Below, in pieces: positions 32,730 to 47,700 of a stretch of 64,000 nt of DNA. Positions within the stretch are counted from its first letter, which is position 1. Every line of letters begins with the position of its first letter. A program made the translations under genes and the position numbers. The stretch is from Notospermus geniculatus (taxonomy: Eukaryota > Nemertea > Pilidiophora > Heteronemertea > Lineidae), in assembly GCA_002633025.1 (NCBI GenBank), contig NMRB01000346.1, positions 339,705 to 403,704 of the forward strand, written 5' to 3'. The notes beneath the pieces were generated by a model. It was given only the letters and a program-made list of their open reading frames with translations. It did not search any database and had not been told where the DNA came from.

Positions 32730-35700
32730 CTGAAAGAAATCGAAAGAATAATTAGAGACTGAGACTTATCAAATGAGAAGTCCTCAGCTATTGGAACAAG
32801 GACGACTTACCTATTAGCTCTTGGGGAATGTTTAACAGGAGAATTCGGTGCACTCTGGGATGTTCCGATCTTTTCTTGGCTTGGCTTGACCTGGACATCT
32901 AGCTCATTGACGCCGTGGAAACCAGACACATACCGTTCTTTCTCTGAAATAAACACAAATATTTGTAGTTTGTTCACATGAAGCGGATAAATAAAGAAGT
33001 TGAACGCCCTCTTACCGCTATAAAGATGGAACGCTAGGATCTAGGAGCTCATTATGAAACTCCCAACTGGGAATCACACAAGACATTGAAATGTAGGTCT
33101 TACCTTGGCGTGTCAATGGACAGCCTGGCACTATAGCCCTCTGAAGGATGACAAACAGGGCAGTGTTGGCCAGCTTCTGTTGGGCAAACTCATCCTCTGC
33201 ATTGCTGCCTTTCATAACGGCTTCACTTACTACTGGGGCTATCGTAGTATTCCAGAGGGTGTGCAACCATCTGCAAATGATTGAGAAGCCATCTTGACCT
33301 ATCATTTCAAGCATAGCACATTGCATATTGCCATTTCTGGTCAACCACACCAGCATGACTTCTTGAATATAAGGGGTGAATTTCACATCAGTGCAAAAAA
33401 GGGCAGCGCCATCAGACCTTCCTACTTTCGACTGAACGTCACAGAAATTTGTGGTTGAATGGCTCTGACATTTGTATGCCTGATGAATCCTAGATTCAAG
33501 GCTCACTACCATACATCAGTTGAGGCCAATAAGGAAGGTGATGACTAGGCCCAAGTAGAACCCAGACAGACTTCTAAGAGGCGAGTCTACCATAATGTGT
33601 TCTGTCCCCTGAGATTTGTACACCGGTACTGAAATTTTGATCTGACCAGAAGAAAATACGAACCTCAATATTGCTTTTGGTTTGTTGACTTCCACAGGGC
33701 AGGACAGGAAAGGAATGGGACCAAATGCTATCTCTGGCAACTCCAGCTTCCCGAGGGCATCATTGAGCTTCAGCCAAATCAGCGCTACCCACTCCACAGC
33801 CTTATGTACTGGGTTATCTGGTGATGGCAAACAGCCGCCATGGCAGTGGAGAACTTGGCGACAGAGGTAGCGGGATAGGAGATTGTTGACAGGTTCGCTA
33901 TCGAGACGGCAATGGACCCATCGGAATCTCTGCTGAATGTTGAGGTCAAGGCCAGATGAACGGAGCCTGTCCATTGTGCCGATGATGTAGCAGTTCTGGG
34001 GGAGGTAGTAGTACCCGTCAGCAGCATGACCTCCTGAAATAAAAGAAGTTTGAAAATGATGAAAAGGCAACACTGAAAACCAAATACAGTAACATCTGAG
34101 GGATCTTTTGGTTTTCTCGCCAGCACAAAGACTGTGTAAGACAAGAGGAATACTTAGTCCTGAAACTCACCTGACTTAAAGCAGAAGGTGCACTTGCTCC
34201 CTCTATTATCAACGAGCGTTAACAGATCTATCATAACGTCAGTGACGGCGATCTTGCTGAGGTCATCGAGGATGAGGATCGTAGGATAATGAGTTGATTC
34301 TTGGACTGATTTCTGCTGGAGGATGCCTTCCTTGATGAGCCTCAAGGTGAACTCTGACCTTGCCAAGGTCGGGTCAAGGGTCATCACATGGATAGAGCAT
34401 TGGTTACCATTTTCTTCTTCCTTTGCCTGGAAATGAGATCCAAAGATTGAAAAGACTGGCTGGAATCATTGGTGGCAATACGAACCGAACTCCCGCTTCA
34501 AAGGTATCTTAGAGCCCTCCAAACGAAACAGCCCACATTGCTTTGTAACACTCACCTTGATGCAGTCTGCAATTCTCCTTGCCATATAACTCTTGCCAGT
34601 ACCTGATGGACCATGGAACACTACACTCTTGTACTGTTCAACAAGCCTCATGTAGTTCTGTAGAATGCAGGTAGGTGTCAGCATCTCATAGGCCAGGGAG
34701 TCTTGGCTTCCATCTGTAACATCTGTCGAAGAGGAAAAGCTTTACAGATGAATTCAGCTTCTCTGGTAGAACATTTGAGCACAGGTGGCCCGAGGTTTGT
34801 CCCAAACTTTGCAAGTGCTTAGGTGCTTAGAGCTTCTGAATCTAGAGATGTCGTCTGCACAGGTGTGGGACAAAATGAACAAAGATTTGATAGTTCCTTA
34901 CCTTTAAGGTGGATATGGATGGACCGCACATCATTTTCACAGACGGCTTCGTAAGGCAGGGTGTCTAATTGTGTACCAGGGGACCAATCACGGGTACCTG
35001 GAAACAGATGATAAGTTGATGTATATCATGGGAAGCATCATGATGAATACAAAACAGCTCGACTATCAATTGGTCTGATAATACAGAGTCAGAATCTATC
35101 CAAAGAAGAGGTGCCAAATGGCCTCTGGAATGATCCTGCTCCACAGAGAAAACCAGTTGAGGTCTGTTTCAATGGATTAAGACAAGACATACCTATAGAG
35201 AAACTCTTAATACTGTCCACGCTGAGCCCAAACATATTGACCCCAAACATAGGCATCGCGGGCACCGTTGGAGAATCTGGTGTCCTTGGTTCACTAATAC
35301 TCATCGCCTCTTGAAGACCATTGGCTACAGCATTGAGGTGACCCGTGAACAGATCATTAAGTTGTTCCTCAAGTGAACACCAGGGGGTCTCTGGCATGAT
35401 GGACAGTGTGCCGATGTTGTAGACCTGTTGGATGTTGTAGTCTTGGTCTGTTTTCTCCAGGGCTATACAGACACGGCAAAGTATCTCATGTTTAAGGTCT
35501 GGAAAGGAAGAAATGGTGAAATCTGAGCCAGTTTTGAGTGTTAAAAGCCAGGAGGCAATCAGAGAACAAGAATGCGAGCAGCTAAGAACTTACCAATGCT
35601 ATTCAAGAATTCCTTACATGCAGCAGATGCAATATCGTAAACGTTTCTTCCAAATTTATTCTTTTTCTTTAGATCGACTTGGTAATAATGTAGGACAGCT

Positions 35701-38700
35701 TCTAAGCATTCCTAGAAGAGAAAAACTTGTAATTATGAAACACGAAAGTTCTCGCTTCACAACTGTCTGACATATTTTCTGTCTTTTGAACTTATGCTTT
35801 GCAATCAAAGATACATTGCTGGGTGTTCTTTGAAATTCGCCACAACACGACTTACCGTAGTTTCTCTCATGGCTGCTAGATGTGCAACAGTCTGGCCATC
35901 TTTATCCGAACAACTGAACACATCATGTAACAACAAATCTAATCGGCTGGGATGATTATCTGATGGAATGGCTGATTGAGTGGTGTGGATGATGTATCCT
36001 AGCAACTGGTCTAAACAAGGAACATGGCCGCTTTTTATCGCAGCGTGGATTGGACTCCATCCAGACTGGAAGAGACAGGACAATGTTTAAGATTTTTTTT
36101 GTGCATCAGTAACAGACAGGCCGACAGTGAAGTACCGTACGCCTTCCAAGTTCAAATAAGCCTCAAATTCTGTTCAAAACACCCACTTTTGACATCAAGT
36201 TCAGGTCTGAAACAGGAGGTTCAAGTCCACAGCTGAAGAGAACAGCAACCTGAAGACCTTTTATACTTACAAAGTCAACAATATCAAGCCTTGCACCATA
36301 TTCAAGCAACAACTGACAGCATTTCTCATGACCTTGAAATGCCGACCAGTACAGGGGAGTCCGTCCTGATTGGTCAGTCTCATTTACATGGGCGCCGTGC
36401 TCGAGGAGTATTCGTACACATTCGTCATGACCTTGGGTAGAAGCAGCATGGAGAGGGGTGAATTTGTCATGGCGGCTGTTGGTTGTGCTCCCGCCAAATT
36501 CTAAGAGGAGTTTGAGGCAGTCTGAAACATATGGAAGTAGGATTAGAGGGGTTCTTGTTGACAGAGAAAGAAATTTACGTGATGGTGCTAATTTTACAGG
36601 ACTCCAGTCCGACAGTTGCATTCCAATGCCTGCTTACAGCTCGGAGGGCCTACTCAGGAAGAAAGCTGTGCTGTAGCTATGGCAGCAGATACTTTGATCA
36701 TCAGTTAGGTTTCAAAGCAGGGATTACTTCTTTGTGGACATAACCGCTGCATCAAAGAAAGCCCAAGAATGGGCAGGCAAGACTTGGAACCACGCAACAG
36801 GCTCCGGAAGATAAGATACATTATTGAATATCTTACCAATATGGCCACCATCGGCCGCTAGATGAACAGCAGTGGTTCCATCATCAAAGGGGACATTTAC
36901 ACGACAATCTTCTTCTAAAAGCACCTTGTGAAGTTCTCCGGCATTACCAGAGGCAGCTAAATCATGGAGGGGAGAAGTGTGGACATCTTTTGGGGACAGT
37001 GGGGAGTCTATGGCAAGTGGACTACTCGAACCTGGAACAGAGGACCATAATTCATGATTAAAAGACAGAACAGAAATTGCCCCCAAGTCTTTGTGAAGAA
37101 AGCCTTCAATTCAAGAATAATACCATTCTGCAGTGTTACATGTATATGTCTACAGTGACACTAAAGATTAGGTTTAGATTATATCTACACTCGGCAATAT
37201 GAAAAAGAAACAATAGGGTATGCAAGAGACGCACTGAAAGTTTTTGTTATTCTTACTGGAGGAACTGTGTCAGTAGTGTAATAAGCATACAGGGGTGTCA
37301 CAGGGTTTAGTATGCATCACTGCATGCAAAGTAAAGACCAGGGACCTCATTCCCAAAGCCCCTGACTTTAAGGGTATGCAAATCCTTTGTCATGCTGATG
37401 GAACATTAGGTTTTCTGCCAATGGACAATAGTCTGTAACGTTACGACAGCTTCGTGAATAAGGAGGTCCCAGATATTCCTAATGCCCGTTGTACACGTAG
37501 GATTTTTCTTGTACTAAAAATTATAAATGGGGCTTAAATGGGTGTTCACAATGCCTTTCAGCACGGCAATCGGTAGCCTATGACCCAAATCGCCCTTCAT
37601 GAGCCTCATTTATATTTTTTATTACAAAAAAATCCTACCGTGTACAACGGGCACAACACTACATGTGAGAGTATTGAAACTAACATTCTTCTGACCAAAA
37701 GATTTGCAGACAAGCATTGTTTTGTCATGCTCATTTGTCTTGGAACTACACTACTCATACGTAACTGGCTATCTGACAATCTGAAGGCAAAAGGAGAGAT
37801 AGAATGGGTTTATGCCCAAATCTGCTTTCTACAGCCATACAAATGACGCAAGAACTGCAGCATGGGAGTTTTTGCAGTTACGACACATTGAGACATTCAA
37901 AGCCAAGTCACAGGCAAAGCACACTGACTACGGCACACAGAGATAGCCTGGGTCCCACCTCTGTCACCACACTTGCTGTCGGCGGGAGTGGCACGGGTGT
38001 GTTGCTGGCAGAGACAGGAACCAGTCTAAGACAGAAGCAAACAAAAGTTGGGGATAAGTGCTTCATTAATATTCATGAAGGTCAAGGTTCATCTGAATCA
38101 GTCAACCAATGAGGCCCATTATCAACAAGAAAGGGTAGGAAAGTGGTCATCTGATATGCAGCCAAGAAATCTTCCCCAACAAAGGTTTCGTAACTAATGG
38201 ACGTAAGCCCTCATGAATAATTGAACAGGTTGTCAGTCATGGACATGCAGCAGTGGCGGTGCAGCAGTGGAACAAGAAGCCGCAGCAGCAGTCAGGGCAA
38301 CAAAGTACATGTACAGCTTTATCATGGTCAAAATGGTACACTGAGGGACGACAACATGTATTACACCACATATTGGTAATCAAAGTAAATCAAATCATTT
38401 AGAAGGTGTTGTTGACAGACAACATGAGTGAAGATTACACCAAGATAAACATAAGAGTTTCTTGTCAAGTGGAGCTCCACGGCTCAGGATTTTCTCCAGG
38501 TAAGCTAGGAAATCCAATAAAGGGTCCTTCTTGTCAACGTTATCTGATAAACGAATGAAGGAAATCTACGACAATGCCCAATCATGTCCACATTTCCTAA
38601 GGGCTAGGGTCACGGAAATTGGTTTTTGTTTACAATTTCTTGATTACTATGGCAACGGAGAGAATCTATTGGAATAAAGAGGTGCAACAATTGAAAATGA

Positions 38701-41700
38701 AACCTAATTCTACCTACTATGTCTACTAGCACGAGCAAGCCCCAAAGCAAGTTACTAGTATGTTGATATTCCTTGCATTTCAGAAACCCAAGATTTAATC
38801 CATATTTCTTTGACTTTTCAGGTCTGCTCTTTCCCATTAACGGTATATGGCCAGTGTTTCTGCCAGAGGGTACCAAAGGGAAAAGGGCCATTTTCTTTAA
38901 TTTCATGGGGTTTTTGTTGATTTTGAAGAAATTAGTACCGGTACCCTCAAAAACATTTCTGGCAGAGACCCTGATGGCCAGCACAAGCCAGAGAGAATGG
39001 AACCAGCTGAAGTTCTCGAGTACGAGAGTGGAAGGTGGTGGGGGTCAGCAAAACCCTTTGTTTTGAATATCAACATTTCCATTGGGCTCCCATACATGAC
39101 ACCAAACAATTTGAATCAACTGTCTGGATACAGTGGAACCTCTCTATTAAGGACACCTCAGGGACAGACTTGCTTTCATAAATTGAGGGGTGTTCTGATC
39201 ACAGGGGTCAAGATGCAAAGAAATGACCAATCCTGGATTGAACATTGTTGTCCTGATAGAGGGTATCCTCCTGGTAGATGTGTCCACTAAGGGAGGTTCC
39301 ACTGTTGTTCATCATGGGAGCTAGGGCTTCAGAATGACAGAGAGAGAAATCACTGCATAGAACTCTACCCCCACCCTGACAAGAGCAGTATAAGTACCAT
39401 AATATATCAGTAAATACCTACTTCAAACCTTTCATGTGCATGGAAGGAAAATCAAATGAAACCTATTAGCAAGGAAAGTGCTTGTTTATTAGCAAGTGCT
39501 TCAGAAAACTTTGAGAAGCTACGCTAGTTTTCTTCTTCATCACAGCTAGGAGCTATTACATGTTAAACATGGAACAAGTTCTTATAATGTTGTTAAAATG
39601 AAGTGTTCCTCAAAGTAGTAAGGAATAAATCTCGACGAGAAACGAGACAAAGAAGACATGGTATTAGCCAGGTATCAATCATATCAAGGAAGCTACTCCT
39701 CCAATAGACTCTATCACTCCAAAAGAGTGCAGCACCTTATGGGGTAGCATCATGACGTCCCGCACGTCATTTCTGAATGCCATGATGCGACTCAAAAAAA
39801 AATCCGATTGTTTCAGCGATCATGATTTTTTTCGTCTCACCTCAACCCTCAAGACATCATGAAATGACGTGCGGGACGTCGTGACGCTGACCCCCTAAGG
39901 TGCTGCGCTCTTTTGGAGTGATATCGTCTATTGGTTTCTCATTGGTGTATCAGTATTATTATATGGTATTTGTTGATTTCAGAGATGCTGTATGCCAAGT
40001 TGGACATTTTGATGAACCCGGTATTTTGAATGAAAGCCTTATCTTTCTGATAGAAGAATATATCAAGTTCCATGATCAAATTATTTCTAAGGATGAATCT
40101 AGGCCTGCATGAACAGGATTAGCAAAGGCCATAAGCTATGTAGGCTGAAGCCCGAGATGCTTCTTCATCATCAGCATCCAATCAATAGAGGTAAAGAGAG
40201 AAGCAACAGGTAGTAGTCTTAAAGGCATTCTGCCCCCGCCTCCTCCCCCAGGAAACGATGCATCGATCGATAAGCTGACTGTTCGCTATTGCTTCGGATT
40301 GTAATTCTACACCAATGTCTTCAACACATCATCTTTTTCACAAGCAGAAAGTTTGCAAGTTTTAAAGGCATTAGTGACTTCAATTAAATGCACTCTATAC
40401 TCCAGTAAGAGTTGATTTCAGATGTAGGGTAGGCCTACTCAATACAGGCCAGCATCAGATGTTGAAAATTTGTCATACTGGGCCAAGATCTATGAGGACA
40501 GTTATTTCAGATTGGTAGGAGTCTCAACAGGCTAACTCGGCAGGGTTATTGCCCCTTTAAAGATGCCTTGGCTTTTGTCCAGGCAGATCAACCTTCCTCT
40601 CTGACATCCTCCAGGCAAGATAGACTTCTGATAGTCATTAGTAATCACACCTAGTATATATGATGTAGATTAGCACAAGAAACAAATAGGCTACTAAAGT
40701 TACCTGCCTGAGGAAACAGGGCCACAACAGAGGCCTTGAGGGCGTTTGCATTGTTTGCAGTCTTATGGAGACCTTAGCCCACTATCTCAATAGGTGTCAC
40801 TAGTGGTTAAAACTATTGAAATGAAAGTGACATCCAGGTCCTGGTCAATAGGGAACCCCGATCACGCAGACCACGCGAGAATATACGCGTGGGTTTGAAC
40901 TGATAGTACACCGACGCCACCTATTATTCATGACGATTCAAGGTGTGATTGGCCGTGCTTGGTGAACCGCATCTCTTGAACAATGAGCCTCTATAGGTGT
41001 CACGTCTGCTCTATCAGTCTCACGTGACCAATTGGCGCTCCCCATTTTCCACACAAAAGGCGTCCATTGCGTAGGACTTGGTTATGATCTGCCCCCTATC
41101 GTAGCTATGATCCCTATTCATGCTATATCACCCTCCCGTCCCCTCCAACCAATCCAGTGTTGTACTATCACTGGGCTTGTGTGCTGACTGCCACTGGCCA
41201 GTCATGGTAGCCATGGTAAAGCGAAAAGGATTTACTCTCCAAATATACAAGTCCTGAGAGTCACTCTGTAAGTTGAAGTGTATGTTATTAGCTTCTATCA
41301 TACTGCACCACCAAATACCTGCAGCAAACAGGATTGATTTTGTAGTGATCGATTGCCCCAAGGGCACACTTCACCCAGGTAAACATTCTCGAATACAACA
41401 GCATTCGTAACCTGATTGATTGGTGGCATTTCAGGTAATTCATATTAAGATGTTTCGATCAATCTTATTCTTTACTGACGGTAGTCATCACCGTCATGAA
41501 CACAGACTCAGGGACATGTGTCAACGTGACATTTCGACGGAGAATATCGAATGCCGATATGATCCTTACAAATATTCCTTCTAGTGAGGTTCTTTGATGA
41601 GAATGAAAGGGCCTAAATTTTATAACTATTCTCCACTTCTGAATTGAGCACTTGACAATCCGACATGGTTAGATTACAGATAGGTTACAACGTGTCTCGG

Positions 41701-44700
41701 CACAATGAGTTTTCTAGGTACAGAACACCCACGGCTGTTTGTTAAGTGAAGCAACACACATGGGTAAATTGTTCCCCTCCAAGGGCATAATGGGATGAAG
41801 GCAGCATGTAAGCCTAAAGATTCGATGGCTTGCTAAAAGTAAGGTCCTCCTCCATGTGAGAGTTTTCTCATGCAAGTTGGCACTCTCTTGGCAATCAAGC
41901 TGTCAAAAACTACGGGCAGTCATTGGGCTTGGTGAAAGCCATAAGGGAACCAATGACGGTGAACTGCCCAAAGAGAGACAGAACTTCATGTGGAGGAGAA
42001 CCTTTAGAATCTCTCATCATCAGAACCATGAACAAAGGAACAGCCCATCAAATCTCCAGGGTGACAATCCCATACTAATTCTACAGGAGGCTGTACATGT
42101 ATGTACATGACTCTCAGCCAGGTTAAGATGGATCAAAGCGGGCCAGAAAGAAGACCCAGTACCTGATGTAAGAGATTGAAGGAACTGCTTTAGAACATCG
42201 GGTGTTAACGGCTCATCACCGTCACTCTCAGCTGGGTCGGACAGAGGTAAGCTATCAGGGAGGTCAAACTGCAACGAAAAAGACAACCATGCAGGCACAA
42301 CATGCACAAAAGAACGGAAAAAACAGAAGCACTGTGATCGTTGTGTTTCCAATGATGGTGCAAATAAGAGATGTTGTAGCTTAGGCGAGACTTTTTTTAT
42401 ACCTTGGTTAGCGTGCCCGCCGCTCCGTAAATTCCCGAAAAAAAAATAAAAATAAAATTTTATTTTCGGCCATTTAGCGTGCCCGCCGCACTCGAAATCG
42501 CCGAAAATTGGAATAAAAAAAAAACTTTTTCTTTATTTTTTTTCCGCCCGCCGCTATCATGGCCAAGTAGCTTGTTCTTCAAGACTATAGTGCAGGATAT
42601 TGCAGAAGAGGGCAAATACTTCTGCAAGCTGAGGAACGCTAGGGAGGGTTACAACATCCTCCATCAGAGTACTACATAACTTGCACAATGCCAAACTATA
42701 TTGCAAGCCAACTGGCAAATAATGTCAATGAAATTTATTTTGAAATAAATTTTTATTTTTATTTTTTCCTCCTCTCCACTGCTCCTACATAAGGCTTCTG
42801 TGAAAGCTGAAAATAAAATTTTATTTTTATTTTTTTTTCGACCGCCTACGGATGTCCTTGGATAAAAAAGCAATCTACATGATGTACCAAAACAAACGAC
42901 TCGGCTTACTGAAGAATTCTTTTGCATTGGATACACGAGCGGCATGGCATTGTTGAGACATCATGAAGTTTAATTCCACAATTCAAAACCCAATACCACC
43001 CACCAGGCGCACATTGCTGCCGAAAGACATTGGGAATTGGAAATTCATTGTTGTATCGAATTTGCGTTTTTAACACTGGAAACACAACTTCTATCAAAGT
43101 GTTTGTGAAATAAACCACACCTAACTGGAAATAAAACGATAAGTGATTACAAAGAGAATGAAAATGTGATGAGAGGTGAAGTGCTTGAGGGTAAGATGAC
43201 AAAATGCATCCAACTATTGCAGATTATAGCAAAAAAATTCCATCCCAGCAGCTAAAACGAGGACATCCTATCTGTTACAACAAGCAGCGATCTATAGCTA
43301 CCCCAGGTGTAAGATTATGGCACAACTGAATATTTTGGTTCACAACTGAATATTTTGGTTCACAACTGAATTCTGGTTCATAACAGAATTCTGGTTCACA
43401 ACCAGATTCCGGTTCACAGCCGAATTCCTGTTTACAACAGAATCCTGGTTCACAACCAGATTCCGGTTCACAGCCGAATTCCTGTTTACAACAGAATTCT
43501 GGTTCACAGCCGAATTCCTGTTTACAACAGAATTCTGGTTCACAACAGAAATCCAGTTCTGCTTTAGCTGTAAATCTGTCAAGGTGAAATATTTATGAAA
43601 ATCTTCAAAGAATGCACCACTCTGGAGATTCTCCCTATTCTTGTGCTCCGGCAACCATTCCCTGATAAAATTCCACATCAACAGGTGGTAAATTGCTGTG
43701 TTCATGCACCTGATTTCCTGATCCACCGAGCAGAAAAAACCAGCCACAATCACAGTACTGATTAGAAGTCTGCAATATTTGAGGATAATTGACTTCGATT
43801 TCCGAGAACTACTTTACACAATGTACTTTTTCACCAGATTGTTGATTTTTCCAGCCTTGTTTGGCGAGTTTGTGGAATCGGCGAAAATCTGACTTTGCAG
43901 GTTGCCCTGTGCATCACCTAAGCAGGATAACTATGGGAGTTTCCGTCAAGCAAAGCAGAGATTTCGTTGAAGTTGTCCTGTGTGGGAAATCTGATCATAC
44001 ATTCAGCAAGATCTAATAGCAAGGAAGAGGCAAGGAGTCTCTCATGCAGCAACAGGTTAGGAAATAGGACAGCTTCTGTCCTATCCATTACTTTAGAATG
44101 CTCATTTGCTTTCGGAAATAGCATGGGTATGAAAAACATTCGGCATGGAAGTGGCTTTCTTGCTTGGAGGCACGAGGAGTGATCCTATCATTATATGGTC
44201 TATATTTAGTCTCGTATCTCAGTAGAGAAATACATTGATTTGTCGCCGACTGATATATCATCCACAGCTGTAGGCAAGATGCATTACGACTGCTCCACAA
44301 ATATACATGAGATTCGTCACGGTTAGGTTGACACCAGACGTATAAGCCTAATGGAGCGATGCATGCACTGAGGATTTTATGGATGAAAAGATAATCTGCA
44401 ACTTCGACTCAAATTACTCATTAAATACCAGAGTTCTGACATTATCAGTTCATGTGGAAAGCTGTAACCTGGTGACAGATTGACTGGTAAGAGACTAGCG
44501 TAGAAACATAGACCATCGATAATAAACATTTGTTCTTAACCACTGAAGTAGGACTCTGCATCATCGCATGATTGGAATTCTTTGACTCCTTGTGTGATGT
44601 TCCGACCCCAATGGCACAGAAAACCCAAATCATGGACTGCGACCAGTGAAACTGGGTTTAGTTGCCAGGTATGTGACCCGTGCCAGCAAAATGAGTCAGA

Positions 44701-47700
44701 ATGTGCAGAGAAATCCCAAAGTGCACCAACGGATTGTTGATTTCAGTATTGTCTGGCCTTTGTGAAATTTGACGCTGTCAATTTCTGGAGTTGTTCTCTG
44801 GTGTCATCCTGAGTCTTCTTTCCGGTGCATTCCGACTCATTTTGCTGGCACAGGTCACATATGTTTTTTATGGAGGAGAGAGGCCTCTCTCTGACAACCC
44901 CGGTTTCTCTGGAGACACCAGTTTCCTCCTCCATTACATTACAAATGACTCCACAATGTTCAACAGCCAATTGTATCATTCTGGCAATAAAGTTAAGCAT
45001 ATCAGATCTATATGACAAGCATGAGGTAAAGAATGACAACAGAAAATGAAAGGTTAGGTGCAGATAGAAAACAAGCAGGCAGAGGTAAAGGTTAGGAAAA
45101 GTGAGAGTTAGAGCTAAAAGTAGCAAACACTAAGACTGTTATTACTATCAAGCAATTTATTGCTTACTAAGTCAATATAATAATAATAGGCTAGCATAAC
45201 AAAAGCATCCATTACAATATCATACATTAGGTAAACAATGAAGAAGAAGCAGGCAGGGAGCGGTCTCAAAAGGTTCTACATGTCTGTAGAAAAAGGGTAT
45301 CATAAGGGACCCAAATTCTCAGCAAGGTCAAGGAAACTGCGGTTAGCAGGCTCAATTAACTTGTGAACATATTTGATTTGTGTTAATCAGAAAGCATGCC
45401 GAAATAAACTAAGGATTCATTCTGACGACCCAACTGTCGGACATGCCCTAGTAGGTGCAACTAAAATGTGCTCTCTGGAAGCAGGGTGAAAGACAGGCTG
45501 CACGATGTAGGGCAATCGTCTGAATATAAACGTAAGAATTGTGGTGCAGTGAACATGGTGATGTTAAAGGAGATACCCTGACCCGAAGAATGTGCTTCCC
45601 TACCACGTATAACAGGAAGAAGTGACGAATAGAACAGGAGAATACACGTAGATTAAAACTGCGCATCGAGTCATGCATCGAGTTTGTCACCTCTACAGGT
45701 TTGATTCTTATTGGGCAAACTTCAGCTAACATACTGGCTCATATGAATAAAGACTATCAAATGCTTTACCTTTAGATTTGTACAGCATCGCCTAGTGCAT
45801 TTGTATTGCAAAATTCAAGTAAAAGCATTTACTAGTCTTTATTCAAATGACCAATTGTTCCACAGGTACTCTTGTTTCTTCCTGCATTACAATGCAACTT
45901 TCACAGCATCCTTTACAGAGGGACTTATTTAGAAATAGAGCCACGTTGAACATGATTAAAGCAACAGATATCGAGTGATAGCAATAGGAAAACATAATTA
46001 TCTTCAAAAGCATGCAGTTTTATATAAAATGATCAACTTCTCCCAAGAGAGAGTGGCGTTTTGTTTCAGTGGCATCACAACACGGAGCCAACCCAGGATG
46101 CTATCCGATCAGAATCTTGCTTATTGTCTACCGCTGATCCACCACACAGGGAGGATTTAGAAAGAATTTCTGGTGCAGGAATTTCCTAATGACCATCCAA
46201 GTTTCTATTCACTCCATCTCCAGAGCTTATAGAACAATGAGATTCTGGCTGCGGGACATTACACAGGATGAAATAGGATGGCGATACATGCACAACGATA
46301 TGGACTACACAACAGTTTCGTATTGGCTAAATCTGCTTCTTATAGTTGTGCAGGTTTCCACAACCCCTTCGGAGATGGTTATATTGGAAACTGGGATCAA
46401 CGAGGGCAGTGTTACATATCTGATATTTTTCATCTCCAAATGCCTCTGGGAAAATCAATAATTCTACAGACACGAAGGTCAGAATTCCCTGGTTCCTAGT
46501 CCATAAAGTAATGAGGATTGTCTGAGGAATACAAGACACAGAGGTATCAATTATTGATACAGATATTCTGCTATGAGGAGAGGACACTAGTCCGATTGTG
46601 ATGGTAAAAACTGGTGGAAAATGCTACGAAAAATCATTAAAAACTTGCAAAAAATGATGAAAAATTCACACGCTGATATGCAAAATGAGATTCCTAACGG
46701 CAGGAAAATCTGTTAGAATCACTAAAACGTGATCTAGTCACTCGTGTCATGATCTGCTCTTTGTAAAATTCAGTAACGGTAGATTACAGATACATACTAA
46801 ATAACTATGTACACTTGTTCTGAAATCAGATAATCCCATTATCTGCTTTGGTCAAGCAGGATTACCAAGGCCTACATGTTGGTTGGCTTCTTTTGTTTCA
46901 GTGGCCACCAAATTGATCTTTTTTCCATCCTGAGACATGTCAGAATTCCTCTTTTATCAGAAGTGTTCCTAAGCTGCATGCAGCATTTCAAAAGCAAAGT
47001 TCTGAAATATCACCTGATACTATTGCAAGAAATCTGACACAGATTACTATATATACGTCACACATCCTACCTACATAACCCTGCCAACTAGGTTTCTTAC
47101 AATGAACAGGCCTACATGATATTGACAACGAAACTGCTGGGGGCAGATGTAGGAGTGACCTTTTCAACAAAGCTGAATCTAAGAAAGCCATTGCTCTTTA
47201 ATGTCAACACATTTGCAATGAAACCAGACGTGAAGATGAGCAGTAGACTTTCAGAGGCAGTGATTTGGCACATGCAGCACTGACCGTCGAACTCTGAAGA
47301 ACAAGCTAAGGATATCAAATGTACCATCATCATAAATTTGAGTATAATTTCTCGGAGGAACCAGTCACTGAGCAGAACGAGGCCAGTGACGGTGGGATAA
47401 ATTACAGAATCAGACATCTGCTATTAACTCGTCATAATTCTACACAAGATGATCGGCTAACCACCAGTAATAAATCAGAACCCAGACCGGATTTCAATAA
47501 CATAATGGCACCGCAACAGTGAGTGTACATGTCACGCAAATATGTAATAGATCAATGGAAATTTGTAATAATCATGTTTGACGTCCTGTTGAAACAGTGT
47601 GTGATGAAACCTTGTCAAGACTGAAAGCTACTTGAATGAAATGGTACGTGTTGTTCTATTATTTATTTAAAAGAAGGTAATGGCAGTGACAAGTTTTCCG

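Larger units (their letters stand above)
37032..42162. other. CTTNBP2 intron 6, 5.1 kb
   Basis: No nested gene was recognised. It holds four foldback elements, listed separately (37341-37470, 37484-37652, 39131-39304, 39701-39934). The rest is unremarkable. Confidence 0.6.

Noticed and set aside
43340-43753. 137-codon minus-strand frame with NSVVNR hexapeptide repeats
   Set aside because: Translation of an 18-bp minisatellite in a CTTNBP2 intron, with no splice support.
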